64,000 bases of DNA, taken from NCBI GenBank assembly GCA_037139195.1, contig JBAXGW010000004.1:1-64000 (forward strand), written 5' to 3'. Position 1 is the first letter of the stretch; each line of letters starts with the position of its first letter. This document shows, in pieces, positions 8,980 to 16,437 of the stretch. This DNA comes from JBAXGW01 sp037139195 (GTDB lineage: Bacteria; Bacteroidota; Bacteroidia; Bacteroidales; JAHJDW01). The position numbers and the translations under genes were made by a program. Below the pieces are notes generated by a model, which saw only the letters and a list, made by a program, of their open reading frames with translations, was not told where the DNA came from and searched no databases.

Positions 8980-9630
8980 ATGAAACCGACCAAAAAGATA
9001 TGCAGATATTGTGAGAAAGAGTTTGTTTCCACCAGAAAGAATGAAATCTATTGCTCAAAAACCTGCAAACAATACAGCTATTTGGAACGAAAAAGTACAG
9101 ATAATTCCAATTCGGTCAATACATCGGTCAATACATTAGTCAATAATCTAGTCAACGAATCAGCCAATAAAACAGCAAACCCAATAAAAACAGAAACATA
9201 TACATTCCAAATACCGCAATTATTCAAAAATTTGGACGAAATGATATTAAGCAGAGTAAAAGAAGGTAAGGACTTCAACTATTTCTTCAAACACCCATTT
9301 AGATTGAACTGGACATATACAGAACAATACCACATCAGAATTATAAATCAAACTTTAAAACCCATATTAACAAAGCTTTTATCATTATCCTATACTTTTT
9401 TGCCCAGCTATCAATTATTTGAAAATATCTCCAAAAAATTAAACGCAATAATAGAATCCGAAAACTATCAAAATTTACCACAAAACTACCCATATATCAA
9501 GTTTGTCAAAGAAACCGCAGAAAAATTGACTCAATTATGTGATATAAATCAAAGTCAAACCAAAATAAAATTCAAAATGAGCAACGAAATGAAATTGAAA
9601 ATCCATTGCATCCTCTACGAATTATCGTGA
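8980..9630 (+). CDS. zinc-ribbon protein with repeat-encoded linker
   Basis: A 216-residue protein. The N-terminus has four cysteines arranged as CRYCEKEF...YCSKTCKQ (about residues 8-30), a C-x2-C...C-x3-C zinc ribbon often found in small nucleic-acid-binding proteins of mobile elements. It is followed by a low-complexity linker built of four-residue units of the type xSVN, encoded by six tandem 12-base repeats (9109-9180), and then a helical C-terminal domain of about 140 residues with no recognised motif. The linker DNA is the reverse complement of the 12-bp unit arrayed upstream of the element. A DNA-binding role is likely; a specific function is not visible. Confidence 0.7.
   Translation: MKPTKKICRYCEKEFVSTRKNEIYCSKTCKQYSYLERKSTDNSNSVNTSVNTLVNNLVNESANKTANPIKTETYTFQIPQLFKNLDEMILSRVKEGKDFNYFFKHPFRLNWTYTEQYHIRIINQTLKPILTKLLSLSYTFLPSYQLFENISKKLNAIIESENYQNLPQNYPYIKFVKETAEKLTQLCDINQSQTKIKFKMSNEMKLKIHCILYELS
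9109..9180. repeat. 12-bp tandem repeat inside a coding sequence
   Basis: Six consecutive 12-base units in frame with the gene: AATTCGGTCAAT, ACATCGGTCAAT, ACATTAGTCAAT, AATCTAGTCAAC, GAATCAGCCAAT and AAAACAGCAAAC, becoming more degenerate to the right. They encode NSVN, TSVN, TLVN, NLVN, ESAN and KTAN. The best units match the inverse of the non-coding unit ATTGACCGATTT at 10 or 11 of 12 positions. Confidence 0.8.
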
Positions 9631-9682
9631 AAAGATAAAAAAAGAATAAAAAACATAGAAAGAAAATAGAAAAACAAAGAAA

Positions 9683-10498
9683 ATGAGCATTATAAGCCTT
9701 CCATATAGCCCCGTACAAATCGAAAAGATTCATCAAGAATTGCAATCTCGCATTAAATCAAACGAGGCAATAGAATTTGAAATTCAAGCTGATGATAAAA
9801 CGCTGGTCAAAAGAACCGCTGATATTAGAAAATTCAAAAGTTTCTTCAAAAGTCAAATATCTAAACCGCAAGTATTAGCAATCATAATCTATGAAATCGA
9901 ACGAAATACAAGCTCACGATATCAATTTTACACAGAAACAAATCAATTGCAATACAGTCAGGAACAAGAATCAATAACAAATATCGATAAAATGATAGAA
10001 GACCGCCTTCAAAAAGAGCGAATGCATTGGGAAATGACACAACTAATCAATGAAAACAATATCCTAAAAGACCAACTAAAAACCAAAAATCAAGAAATCA
10101 CAGTACTTAAAACAAACATAAATTCCAATAAAGAACAAAGTCCGAAAGCGAAAAAGCTAGATTTTGAAGCACTTGCAACGGATACTTTTGAAAACATCAT
10201 ATTAAGCAATGTTCAAGAAATAAGTAAAATCAAAGGATTTGAATCCTTTGGGAATATCATTGCAAATGATATAAGTGAAGCAAATCAAGCTCAAGAATCA
10301 GAAGTAACATTTAAAAAAGCAGAAAAGCCCGACACTTATGAAATAAAAATCAATGAACAGCGGATTGCTTATGTGAAATATTTAGAAAGCAATTTTAACA
10401 AGGAACAATTAATTCAAATAGCAGAAATAACCCAATTAATGACAGCACGAAAGGATGCTATCACTCCAACAATTGATTTTATCAAGAATTACAAATGA
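9683..10498 (+). CDS. hypothetical coiled-coil protein, 271 residues
   Basis: A soluble protein with a compact N-terminal half (about 1-100), a central coiled coil (about 105-155: repeated Glu, Lys and Leu, with ENNILKDQLKTKNQEITVLK), and a helical C-terminal region. No catalytic motif is visible. It lies between the zinc-ribbon gene and a small acidic gene in the mobile element, on the same strand, with about 50 bases upstream. Structural or partner roles are possible; none can be assigned. Confidence 0.6.
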   Translation: MSIISLPYSPVQIEKIHQELQSRIKSNEAIEFEIQADDKTLVKRTADIRKFKSFFKSQISKPQVLAIIIYEIERNTSSRYQFYTETNQLQYSQEQESITNIDKMIEDRLQKERMHWEMTQLINENNILKDQLKTKNQEITVLKTNINSNKEQSPKAKKLDFEALATDTFENIILSNVQEISKIKGFESFGNIIANDISEANQAQESEVTFKKAEKPDTYEIKINEQRIAYVKYLESNFNKEQLIQIAEITQLMTARKDAITPTIDFIKNYK

Positions 10499-10572
10499 AA
10501 AAAGAACAGTGAAAACGGTTGGTTCACTATAAACAGCCCAACTTAAACAATAACAACTTAAATTTTATTTTT

Positions 10573-10776
10573 ATGAAAAAGCGAAAATTTGAAGTTCCTA
10601 AACCAGCGATAGGAACATTTTTCAGCAACATTGAAGAAATGGACTTAGACTATGAATTATTGTCTGTATTAGAAGACGATGCCATAGAAGTAGAAGTTAG
10701 CTACAAGGACAAAAACAGAGACGAGGTGATGACCTTGATTGAAATCATTGATGATTACGAAGACAGCGATGAATAA
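10573..10776 (+). CDS. small acidic protein, 67 residues
   Basis: Begins MKKRKFEVPKP, with a basic N-terminus, and ends in a very acidic tail (IIDDYEDSDE). A longer frame from a TTG at 10519 exists, but the ATG at 10573 gives the more natural start. The charge asymmetry is like that of small DNA-mimic or chaperone-like proteins, but that is a loose comparison. A palindromic repeat follows immediately after its stop codon. Confidence 0.5.
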   Translation: MKKRKFEVPKPAIGTFFSNIEEMDLDYELLSVLEDDAIEVEVSYKDKNRDEVMTLIEIIDDYEDSDE

Positions 10777-10790
10777 TCGTGAGAAGGGTT

Positions 10791-10855
10791 TCGTGAAACG
10801 TGAGAAGAGACTGACGGAAGTATAACACTGCGTAGCTTCTTTTCACGATTCACGA
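10791..10855. repeat. palindromic element, copy 1
   Basis: Left arm 10791-10809 contains GTGAAACGTGAGAAG (10793-10807); right arm 10835-10855 is CTTCTTTTCACGATTCACGA, nearly its reverse complement. The loop side carries CTGCGTAGC, the inverse of the GCTACGCA core seen in two other copies. It fills the gap between the small acidic gene and the primase-like gene. A separate ATTGACCCA motif lies just after it near 10868. Confidence 0.7.
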
Positions 10856-10890
10856 AATATCTTAACTAATTGACCCACTGCGAAATAAAT

Positions 10891-11601
10891 ATGAAAACTA
10901 ACTTGCATTTGCCCAAAATAGTGTCGTTGTTTGCACTAGTACTAATCCAAAGCCTCTCTGGAGTAGCATTAGCGGTTGAAGTTGACCACTTGCACCAAGA
11001 AAAGGCGATAAAAACAACGATTATGGAAGAATCGCAGATTGAAATCTTATCCGAATTATATAAGAAGATAAGTTTCGGAATTCGCACCAAACGAGCAACA
11101 TTGCCTAGTGCATGGTTGGCTGAACATAAACTAAGTTACGAAAGAACTTATGCTTGTTATAATGCTGGGAATTTTCAAAGCAACAAACAGCAAAGTCATA
11201 TTGAAAAACTCGTTTCTGTTGGATTTTTAAAAGAACTAAATTACAAAAGAAAAGATGGAAACACGTTGTATGGTTCTTTTGGAGTTCATTCTGTAATTTT
11301 TCCTTTGAAAGATTGTAATCACAATATTGTTAATTTTTATGCTATCGGAATAAGTGTAAAACGGAAAGACTTCTTAAACCAAGAAGGGATTTACCCATGT
11401 TTTCCAAAAGAACAAACAACCAAACTGTTTATTGTCCCCACAATACTAGATGCAGCTACTATGTTAGAATCGAAAGTTCTAAAACCAACAGAATTTGTAA
11501 TAGCACTCTTTGATGGCAAACTTATGCCCCAACACGAAGAAGCCATCGGAACGCTAAAGCACCTCAAAGAAATAATATGGTTAGAAACAACTAAAATCTA
11601 A
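10891..11601 (+). CDS. toprim/primase-like protein, N-terminal part (split gene)
   Basis: Residues about 90-190 resemble the primase-like toprim proteins encoded beside paired tyrosine recombinases in Bacteroidota elements: a core like IFPLKD, a GIYPCFPK segment, then FIVPTILDAATML and KHLKEIIW. The protein stops in the middle of the toprim fold, and the next gene opens with the missing half (RRVYLPNDKDLNEIYLENG). Deleting one A from the AAAA run at 11593-11596 joins both into one frame of about 885 residues. The usual toprim acids appear lost: Glu of the first motif is Pro/Thr here, and the FDGD-type motif reads WLETTK. The ATG at 10891 gives a signal-peptide-like start (SLFALVLIQSLSGVALA), odd for a replication protein; the in-frame ATG at 11023 may be the real start. 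Confidence 0.65.
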   Translation: MKTNLHLPKIVSLFALVLIQSLSGVALAVEVDHLHQEKAIKTTIMEESQIEILSELYKKISFGIRTKRATLPSAWLAEHKLSYERTYACYNAGNFQSNKQQSHIEKLVSVGFLKELNYKRKDGNTLYGSFGVHSVIFPLKDCNHNIVNFYAIGISVKRKDFLNQEGIYPCFPKEQTTKLFIVPTILDAATMLESKVLKPTEFVIALFDGKLMPQHEEAIGTLKHLKEIIWLETTKI

Positions 11602-11605
11602 AGCC

Positions 11606-13567
11606 ATGCAAGACAATCCTGATAAACTTAGAAAAATTATAGGCGACATGCCCATTCGTAGAGTGTATCTGCCTAACGATAAAGACCTTAACGAAATCTA
11701 TCTTGAAAATGGAGCAGAAGGTCTCGAATCCTTGATTGCAAGTGGAGAGCTGACAGAGGTGGAACTTGAAGAACGAGTGTCACTTGCGATAGAAGGTGCT
11801 GAAGCGGTACAAGGTGAAAGGTTCACGGTAAATGGTGGCTACGCAGAGTCAGAATTGACAGAGCAAATAAACAACGTAAATTCGGAACAATCAGATTCAA
11901 CTCCAGACTCTTCTTCTCACGTTTCACATTTCACTTCTCACTTGCTCGAAGAGATACACGAAGGCAAGCTTCGAATGAAAGGACAGTTCAACAACTACTA
12001 CGTACTTGGAATGTTGCCACAAGATTTGAGTTCTTTACAAATAACCATAATGGTAGAAGAAAGAGCTACAACAAGAAAAGAGCGAAGTAAACTAGATTTA
12101 TACGAGCGAGCCTATATTCAGAATTTCGCAGAACAAATAGCCCAATATTATTATCAAGATGCAGAAACCATAGAAAACGAACTTCTGCAACTAACCGACC
12201 TTTTGGAAAAATACAGAGAACTCCAAATAAGTCAAACCCGACCCAACTATCGAGAAAAACGAGCTATGCCGATGCAAACGCCCCAACAACAAGAAGCAAG
12301 CATCAATTTCTTGAAAGAACCCAATCTACTTGAAAGAATCGATGCCCTGATTGAACAAGCAGGAGTTGTAGGAGAAGAAAACACCCGAAAACTAATCTTT
12401 GTAATTTCAAGCACCTACAAAATGGGCTATCCACTTCATGCCTTAGTACAAGGAAGTAGCGGAAGCGGTAAAAGTCATTTGATAAATACCATCGGACAAT
12501 GCTTTCCACCCGAAGACGTATTAACTATGACCCGTGTAACAAGCAAATCCTTCTATCACTACACCAAAGAAGAACTCGTCAATAAACTGATTCTGATACA
12601 AGACTTCGATGGATTAGACGAAGAAGCCCAATATGCCTTTCGGGAATTACAAAGTGCTGGAACAATAAGCAGTTCTACCACCTATAAAGATAGAACGGGC
12701 AATATTACTTCCACCGTTAAAACCGTAAAAAGCCATTTTGCTTCATTACTTGCAACAACAAAAGCAGAAATCTACTATGACAATATGAGTCGAAGCATAA
12801 TTATTGGAGTAGATGAAAGCGAAGAACAAACCCAACACATTATTGAACATCAAAATCACAGACTCGCTGGAGTAACAGATAATAAGCAAGAATTAAAAGC
12901 TAAAATTCAGCTTCAAAATATTATCCGTAACATAAAATCCTACGAGGTGATAAATCCCTATGCCGATAAAGTAAAACTTCCCTTAGAAGCAAAGATGCTC
13001 CGAAGACTCAATAATCACTATCAAGCCTTTGTTCGACAAATTACGCTTTTACACCAATACCAAAGAGAAAAAGACCACTTAGGCAGATTAATCGCTCAAC
13101 CCGAAGACTTAAAAATTGCTTGTGAAATTTTGTTTGAAGCTATTATGCTCAAAGTGGATGAATTGGATTCCAGTATGAGGCAATTCTACAATCAAATGAA
13201 AGCTTTTGTAAAAGAGCAAGCTCCGACTAAGTTTCAGGATTATCAATTTACCCAAAGAGATATCCGCTTAAACTTAAACGCAAGCAAAAGCACGAGTTTT
13301 CGTCATTTTGAAGACCTTGAATTATTGGAATACATCCAACGCACGGGTGGTTATGCAAATAGAGGCTTCAAATACAAAATTGTTTATTGGGACGATATGG
13401 ATAAAATTCGCTCTAAAGTGAAGCAAGAACTCAACCGACAATTAGAAACGCTATTGGTTCTTGGTGGTTCTTCCCCGATGGAACACCACGATGAGCCACA
13501 GTGTAGCGATACAGCCCTGTCGGTTCATCAGTCCAGAAGTACGCATTTAAGCGTGAATAGTGAGTAG
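11606..13567 (+). CDS. AAA-type helicase/replication protein, C-terminal part of split toprim-AAA gene
   Basis: A 653-residue protein that starts with the end of a toprim domain (residues 1-45), continues through a low-complexity segment created by a palindromic repeat (about 69-115), and then an ATPase domain. Walker A is GSSGSGKS at 283-290; LILIQDFDG at about 328-336 is a candidate Walker B with an unusual acidic residue. The C-terminal third (about 480-620) looks like winged-helix DNA-binding sequence. Such toprim-ATPase proteins next to two tyrosine recombinases are recurrent in Bacteroidota elements and are presumed to serve element replication or mobilisation. The frame is open upstream of the ATG for only a few codons, which is where the one-base shift must lie. 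The extreme C-terminus (after about residue 615) again overlaps a repeat. Confidence 0.7.
   Translation: MQDNPDKLRKIIGDMPIRRVYLPNDKDLNEIYLENGAEGLESLIASGELTEVELEERVSLAIEGAEAVQGERFTVNGGYAESELTEQINNVNSEQSDSTPDSSSHVSHFTSHLLEEIHEGKLRMKGQFNNYYVLGMLPQDLSSLQITIMVEERATTRKERSKLDLYERAYIQNFAEQIAQYYYQDAETIENELLQLTDLLEKYRELQISQTRPNYREKRAMPMQTPQQQEASINFLKEPNLLERIDALIEQAGVVGEENTRKLIFVISSTYKMGYPLHALVQGSSGSGKSHLINTIGQCFPPEDVLTMTRVTSKSFYHYTKEELVNKLILIQDFDGLDEEAQYAFRELQSAGTISSSTTYKDRTGNITSTVKTVKSHFASLLATTKAEIYYDNMSRSIIIGVDESEEQTQHIIEHQNHRLAGVTDNKQELKAKIQLQNIIRNIKSYEVINPYADKVKLPLEAKMLRRLNNHYQAFVRQITLLHQYQREKDHLGRLIAQPEDLKIACEILFEAIMLKVDELDSSMRQFYNQMKAFVKEQAPTKFQDYQFTQRDIRLNLNASKSTSFRHFEDLELLEYIQRTGGYANRGFKYKIVYWDDMDKIRSKVKQELNRQLETLLVLGGSSPMEHHDEPQCSDTALSVHQSRSTHLSVNSE
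11812..11933. repeat. palindromic element, copy 2, inside a coding sequence
   Basis: CTTCTCACGTTTCAC at 11913-11927 is the exact reverse complement of the 15-mer at 10793 and 14654, and GGCTACGCAGAG at 11837-11848 carries the shared core. The left arm is weaker (GGTGAAAGGTTCACGG at 11813). The element reads through in frame and adds a Ser/Glu/His-rich segment of about 45 residues between the toprim remnant and the ATPase domain. Confidence 0.65.
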
Positions 13568-13690
13568 TGAATCGTGAACGGCGAAGCCCTCAACGGAGTT
13601 AATAGAAGCTACGCACAATAATTCTTGCTTCTTACTCCTTTCTTCTTAATTCCTTTTCACATTTCACGAAAAACTATTCACTACTCACTA
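13553..13690. repeat. palindromic element, copy 3
   Basis: TAGTGAGTAGTGAAT at 13558-13572 is an exact inverse of ATTCACTACTCACTA at 13676-13690. Between them lie GAACGGCGAAGCCCTCA (13576-13592), the core AGAAGCTACGCAC (about 13604-13616) and CACATTTCACGAAAAAC. It supplies the stop codon of the AAA protein and ends two bases before the start of the first recombinase gene. Confidence 0.7.
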
Positions 13691-13692
13691 AA

Positions 13693-14634
13693 ATGAAACA
13701 CCTACCCATATATAGCCCTGAATTCATAAAGTACCATGCAGACTTTGAGCAATTTGTAATAACAAAAGGCTATGCACGAGGAGGAAAAAGCATGTACCCA
13801 AGTTGTGTTAGAGAATTTATGTTTTTTGTTGAAACAAGAGGATTGACAGAATTAAAGGAGATAACTGCTTCAGAAATTATTGCTTATCACGATTACTTAA
13901 GTCAACGCCCCAACCAAAGACGTGTAGGAGGATTAAGTGATGGCATGATACGACACCACCTTTGTTCCTTACGAGTATTTTTCGATTATTTGTTAGACAT
14001 TGATGTTTTGCAAACTTCTCCAGCAAGACTCCCAAAGTTTAATTTAAGCAAACACAAAGAACGCAACGTGCTAACCTTAGACGAAATCAAGCAACTCTAC
14101 TCGGTTTGTGAAACCAAAAGAGACCGACTTATTCTTTCATTAGCTTATGGCTGTGGAATGCGAAGAAGCGAACTAGAAAACTTAGATGTAGGTGATGTTT
14201 ATTTGCAGAAAGGAATAATAGTAATTAGAGATAGCAAGAACCACCGAAGTCGAACCATTCCAGTATCGGATTCTGTACTGAAAGACCTCAAAGAATATAT
14301 TATCTATGAGAGAAGCAAATTGTATCAAAACAGAAATCAAAACAATCAAACCATTGAAAGGGCTTTGATTCTGAATGAATACGGAAATAGAAGAACGGGA
14401 GTTTCAATAGCAAATAGACTGAAAGAATTGATAAAGAAAACTCAAAACGCAGAAATTCTCAGAAAAGAAATCACGCTTCACTGCCTAAGACATAGCTTAG
14501 CAACACACCTACTAGACAAAGGAGCAACAATAGAATTTGTTAGAGATTATTTGGGGCATCAAAATATTGACACAACACATATTTATGCAAAACGCAGAAA
14601 ACAAATATTGAAAATAATCAGTCAAATTAAGTAA
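13693..14634 (+). CDS. tyrosine recombinase (integrase)
   Basis: A 313-residue tyrosine recombinase with an N-terminal SAM-like core-binding domain (about 10-110) and a C-terminal catalytic domain. The catalytic set is complete: Arg in GMRRSELENL, Lys in RDSKNHRSRTIP, His-x-x-Arg in LHCLRHSLATHL, His in DYLGHQNIDTTHIY and the Tyr nucleophile of that last motif (IYA). It should cut and join DNA during excision and integration of the element. A second, degenerate recombinase follows 111 bases downstream, separated by a palindromic repeat. The ATG at 13693 directly follows repeat copy 3, so its translation signal lies in repeat DNA. Confidence 0.93.
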   Translation: MKHLPIYSPEFIKYHADFEQFVITKGYARGGKSMYPSCVREFMFFVETRGLTELKEITASEIIAYHDYLSQRPNQRRVGGLSDGMIRHHLCSLRVFFDYLLDIDVLQTSPARLPKFNLSKHKERNVLTLDEIKQLYSVCETKRDRLILSLAYGCGMRRSELENLDVGDVYLQKGIIVIRDSKNHRSRTIPVSDSVLKDLKEYIIYERSKLYQNRNQNNQTIERALILNEYGNRRTGVSIANRLKELIKKTQNAEILRKEITLHCLRHSLATHLLDKGATIEFVRDYLGHQNIDTTHIYAKRRKQILKIISQIK

Positions 14635-14650
14635 AAGAGCAAATAGATAA

Positions 14651-14731
14651 TTCGTGAAACGTGAGAAGAAAAGCTACACAATATTATTAAACCGTCAGGT
14701 TCTCTTCGCTTTTCACGCTTCACTTTTCACT
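14651..14731. repeat. palindromic element, copy 4
   Basis: Left arm TTCGTGAAACGTGAGAAG starts at 14651 and contains the exact 15-mer GTGAAACGTGAGAAG (14654-14668). A core AAGCTACACA follows at about 14671. The right arm, CTTCGCTTTTCACGCTTCAC, spans about 14704-14723 and pairs imperfectly with the left. It occupies almost the whole gap between the two recombinase genes. Confidence 0.7.
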
Positions 14732-14744
14732 AAAAACAAAGAAA

Positions 14745-15614
14745 ATGGAAACGCATCAAATCAGTAATTACTTTTATCAAATGGGTCATACACCTACTAC
14801 GGTAAAAAGCTACTTGTACAATATAAATATATTTCTGACTAATAATCCGCAAGCCCCAATTTATGGATACAAGCAAGTGTTAGAATATATTAGTGAATAC
14901 AGAAAAATGCAAAAGACCAATACCGTTCAAATGCTTGCTTCAATTAAAAAGTACTATGATTTTCTAATAGAAATAGGCGTTAATAATAGTCATCCTTGCC
15001 GAAACTTATTTATTAAAAGTGGAAGAAGTAGGGATGTAATCCATCAAGATTTTTTCACTTCTGAAGAATTGGAACTATTGATGGAACGAGAAGAACGCTA
15101 CGAAGTTTTGAAAATTAGAAATCAAGTGTTGATGTCATTGCTTATTTATCAAGGACTGGTTTCAAGTGAAATTGAAAACATTAAAGTCCACCATGTAAAT
15201 CTTGACAATGGAACAATCTACATCAAAGAAAGTCCATCTTTATCAAGACGGCATTTGGAACTTCAACCCAAACAATATCGATTACTTGATAAATACATCA
15301 ATGAAATTCGACCTCAGATTTTAAGAGAAGAAACTCCAACTGAAGTTTTGATTCTCGGCAAGTTGGGAACAGAAATGAGAGGAGACGATATGCATTATTT
15401 GGTTTCAACATTTAAAGGATTATTCCCCGACAGAAATTTAACAACAGTCACCATCCGACAAAGCGTAATCTCCAACTGGCTCAACGAAAAGAAGCTACCG
15501 CTGGAGCAAGTTCAACTCCTCGCTGGACATAAATGGATTTCTTCCACCGAACGTTACAGATGCACTGATGTTCAACAACAACGGGAGTTAATTAATAAGT
15601 TTTATCCTTTGTAA
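14745..15614 (+). CDS. tyrosine recombinase-like protein, catalytically degenerate
   Basis: A 289-residue protein with the fold pattern of a tyrosine recombinase: N-terminal SAM-like domain (about 5-90) and C-terminal catalytic-like domain. Key residues are changed. The position of the first catalytic Arg reads GLVSSEIENI (Ser instead of Arg), and the His-x-x-Arg box reads TVTIRQSVIS with no His, although Arg is kept. The later His (LLAGHKW) and the Tyr (STERYR) remain. It may act as an accessory or structural partner of the intact recombinase upstream, in the way paired recombinases work in some transposons, or be decaying. It is the last gene of the element. Confidence 0.8.
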   Translation: METHQISNYFYQMGHTPTTVKSYLYNINIFLTNNPQAPIYGYKQVLEYISEYRKMQKTNTVQMLASIKKYYDFLIEIGVNNSHPCRNLFIKSGRSRDVIHQDFFTSEELELLMEREERYEVLKIRNQVLMSLLIYQGLVSSEIENIKVHHVNLDNGTIYIKESPSLSRRHLELQPKQYRLLDKYINEIRPQILREETPTEVLILGKLGTEMRGDDMHYLVSTFKGLFPDRNLTTVTIRQSVISNWLNEKKLPLEQVQLLAGHKWISSTERYRCTDVQQQRELINKFYPL

Positions 15615-15629
15615 AAAAAATAAATGAAA

Positions 15630-15663
15630 GTTTCGTTTTAATGAAACATTTGTTGTATATTTG
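15630..15663 (+). promoter_or_regulatory. promoter and possible operator of the toxin-antitoxin pair
   Basis: TATATTTG at 15656-15663 matches the Bacteroidota -7 consensus TAnnTTTG and lies 21 bases before the toxin ATG. About 20 bases upstream, an inverted repeat GTTTC (15630-15634) and GAAAC (15643-15647) overlaps the expected -33 region. That is a fitting site for autorepression by the helix-turn-helix antitoxin. Confidence 0.6.
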
Positions 15664-15684
15664 TAAATGAAATAACAAGTTTAA

Positions 15685-16038
15685 ATGGAAAAACTTTTTG
15701 AAATAATATTTTTAGATGATGCTTTTGAGTTCTTGAATAGTTTGGATAGAAAACATTACGAAAAAATTCTTTTTAATATTCGTAAATCTCAGACAGAATT
15801 GAACCCTGAACTTTTCAAGAAAATTGATGAAGAAATATGGGAATTTAGAACTCTTTATCAAGGACTTCAATATCGTCTTCTTTCATTTTGGGACAAGACA
15901 GACAAAGTTGGGACATTAGTAGTATCAACTCATGGATTTATAAAAAAGCGAAGTAAAGTCCCTGAAAATGAAATTCAAAAAGCAAAACAATTAAGATTAA
16001 AATATTTCGATTATAAAACAAAAAATAAAAAGAAATGA
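15685..16038 (+). CDS. HigB-like RelE/ParE-family toxin
   Basis: A 117-residue protein of the phage-derived Gp49-like/HigB group of the RelE superfamily: EFLNSLDRKHYEKI helix pair, then EIWEFRTLYQGLQYRLLSFW and the C-terminal GFIKKRSKVPENEIQKAK motif with the basic residues expected of a ribosome-dependent mRNase. It overlaps the next gene, an XRE-type antitoxin, by four bases. Toxin before antitoxin is the usual HigBA order. The pair sits between the recombinases and an RHS fragment and may stabilise the mobile element. Codon use does not stand out. Confidence 0.9.
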   Translation: MEKLFEIIFLDDAFEFLNSLDRKHYEKILFNIRKSQTELNPELFKKIDEEIWEFRTLYQGLQYRLLSFWDKTDKVGTLVVSTHGFIKKRSKVPENEIQKAKQLRLKYFDYKTKNKKK

Positions 16039-16346
16039 AAACGTACACATTAGACCAAGTTCAAGATAAGTTAATAGGAGAAAAAGGAACACCTGATAGA
16101 GATAGGTTTGAATATGAATTGCAATTAGAAATAATTGGTCAAGCCATAAAACAAACTAGAAAGGAAAGAAATCTGACTCAAGAAGAGCTTGGAAAACTAA
16201 TAGGTGTTCAAAAATCACAAATTTCACGTCTTGAAAGCAATGCAAGCAATGCAACAATGGATACTTTGATAAAAGTATTTACAGCTCTTAAAGCAAAGGT
16301 GAAATTTCAAATAGAATTACCAAACTTAAGCGTAGGATTAGGTTAA
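16035..16346 (+). CDS. HigA-like XRE-family antitoxin
   Basis: A 103-residue helix-turn-helix protein. The HTH occupies about residues 40-90: KQTRKERNLTQEELGKLIGV and then QKSQISRLESNASNATMDTL. The start codon overlaps the toxin stop (ATGA), so translation is coupled. As in other HigBA pairs, it should neutralise the toxin and repress the shared promoter, probably through the inverted repeat at 15630-15647. A strong terminator follows directly. Confidence 0.92.
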   Translation: MKTYTLDQVQDKLIGEKGTPDRDRFEYELQLEIIGQAIKQTRKERNLTQEELGKLIGVQKSQISRLESNASNATMDTLIKVFTALKAKVKFQIELPNLSVGLG

Positions 16347-16371
16347 AAATTAAATCAATAGCGAATTAAAA

Positions 16372-16406
16372 AATCTCGAATTTGCAATAAATTCGAGATT
16401 TTTTTT
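16372..16406 (+). terminator. rho-independent terminator after the toxin-antitoxin pair
   Basis: AATCTCGAATTT (16372-16383) pairs perfectly with AAATTCGAGATT (16389-16400) and is followed by a run of T to 16406. Confidence 0.9.
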
Positions 16407-16437
16407 ACTTTTGGCACAACACTTGAACGGATAATAA

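Noticed and set aside
7091..9180. CRISPR array
   Set aside because: The 12-bp units are too short, touch each other without unique spacers, and no cas gene is present.
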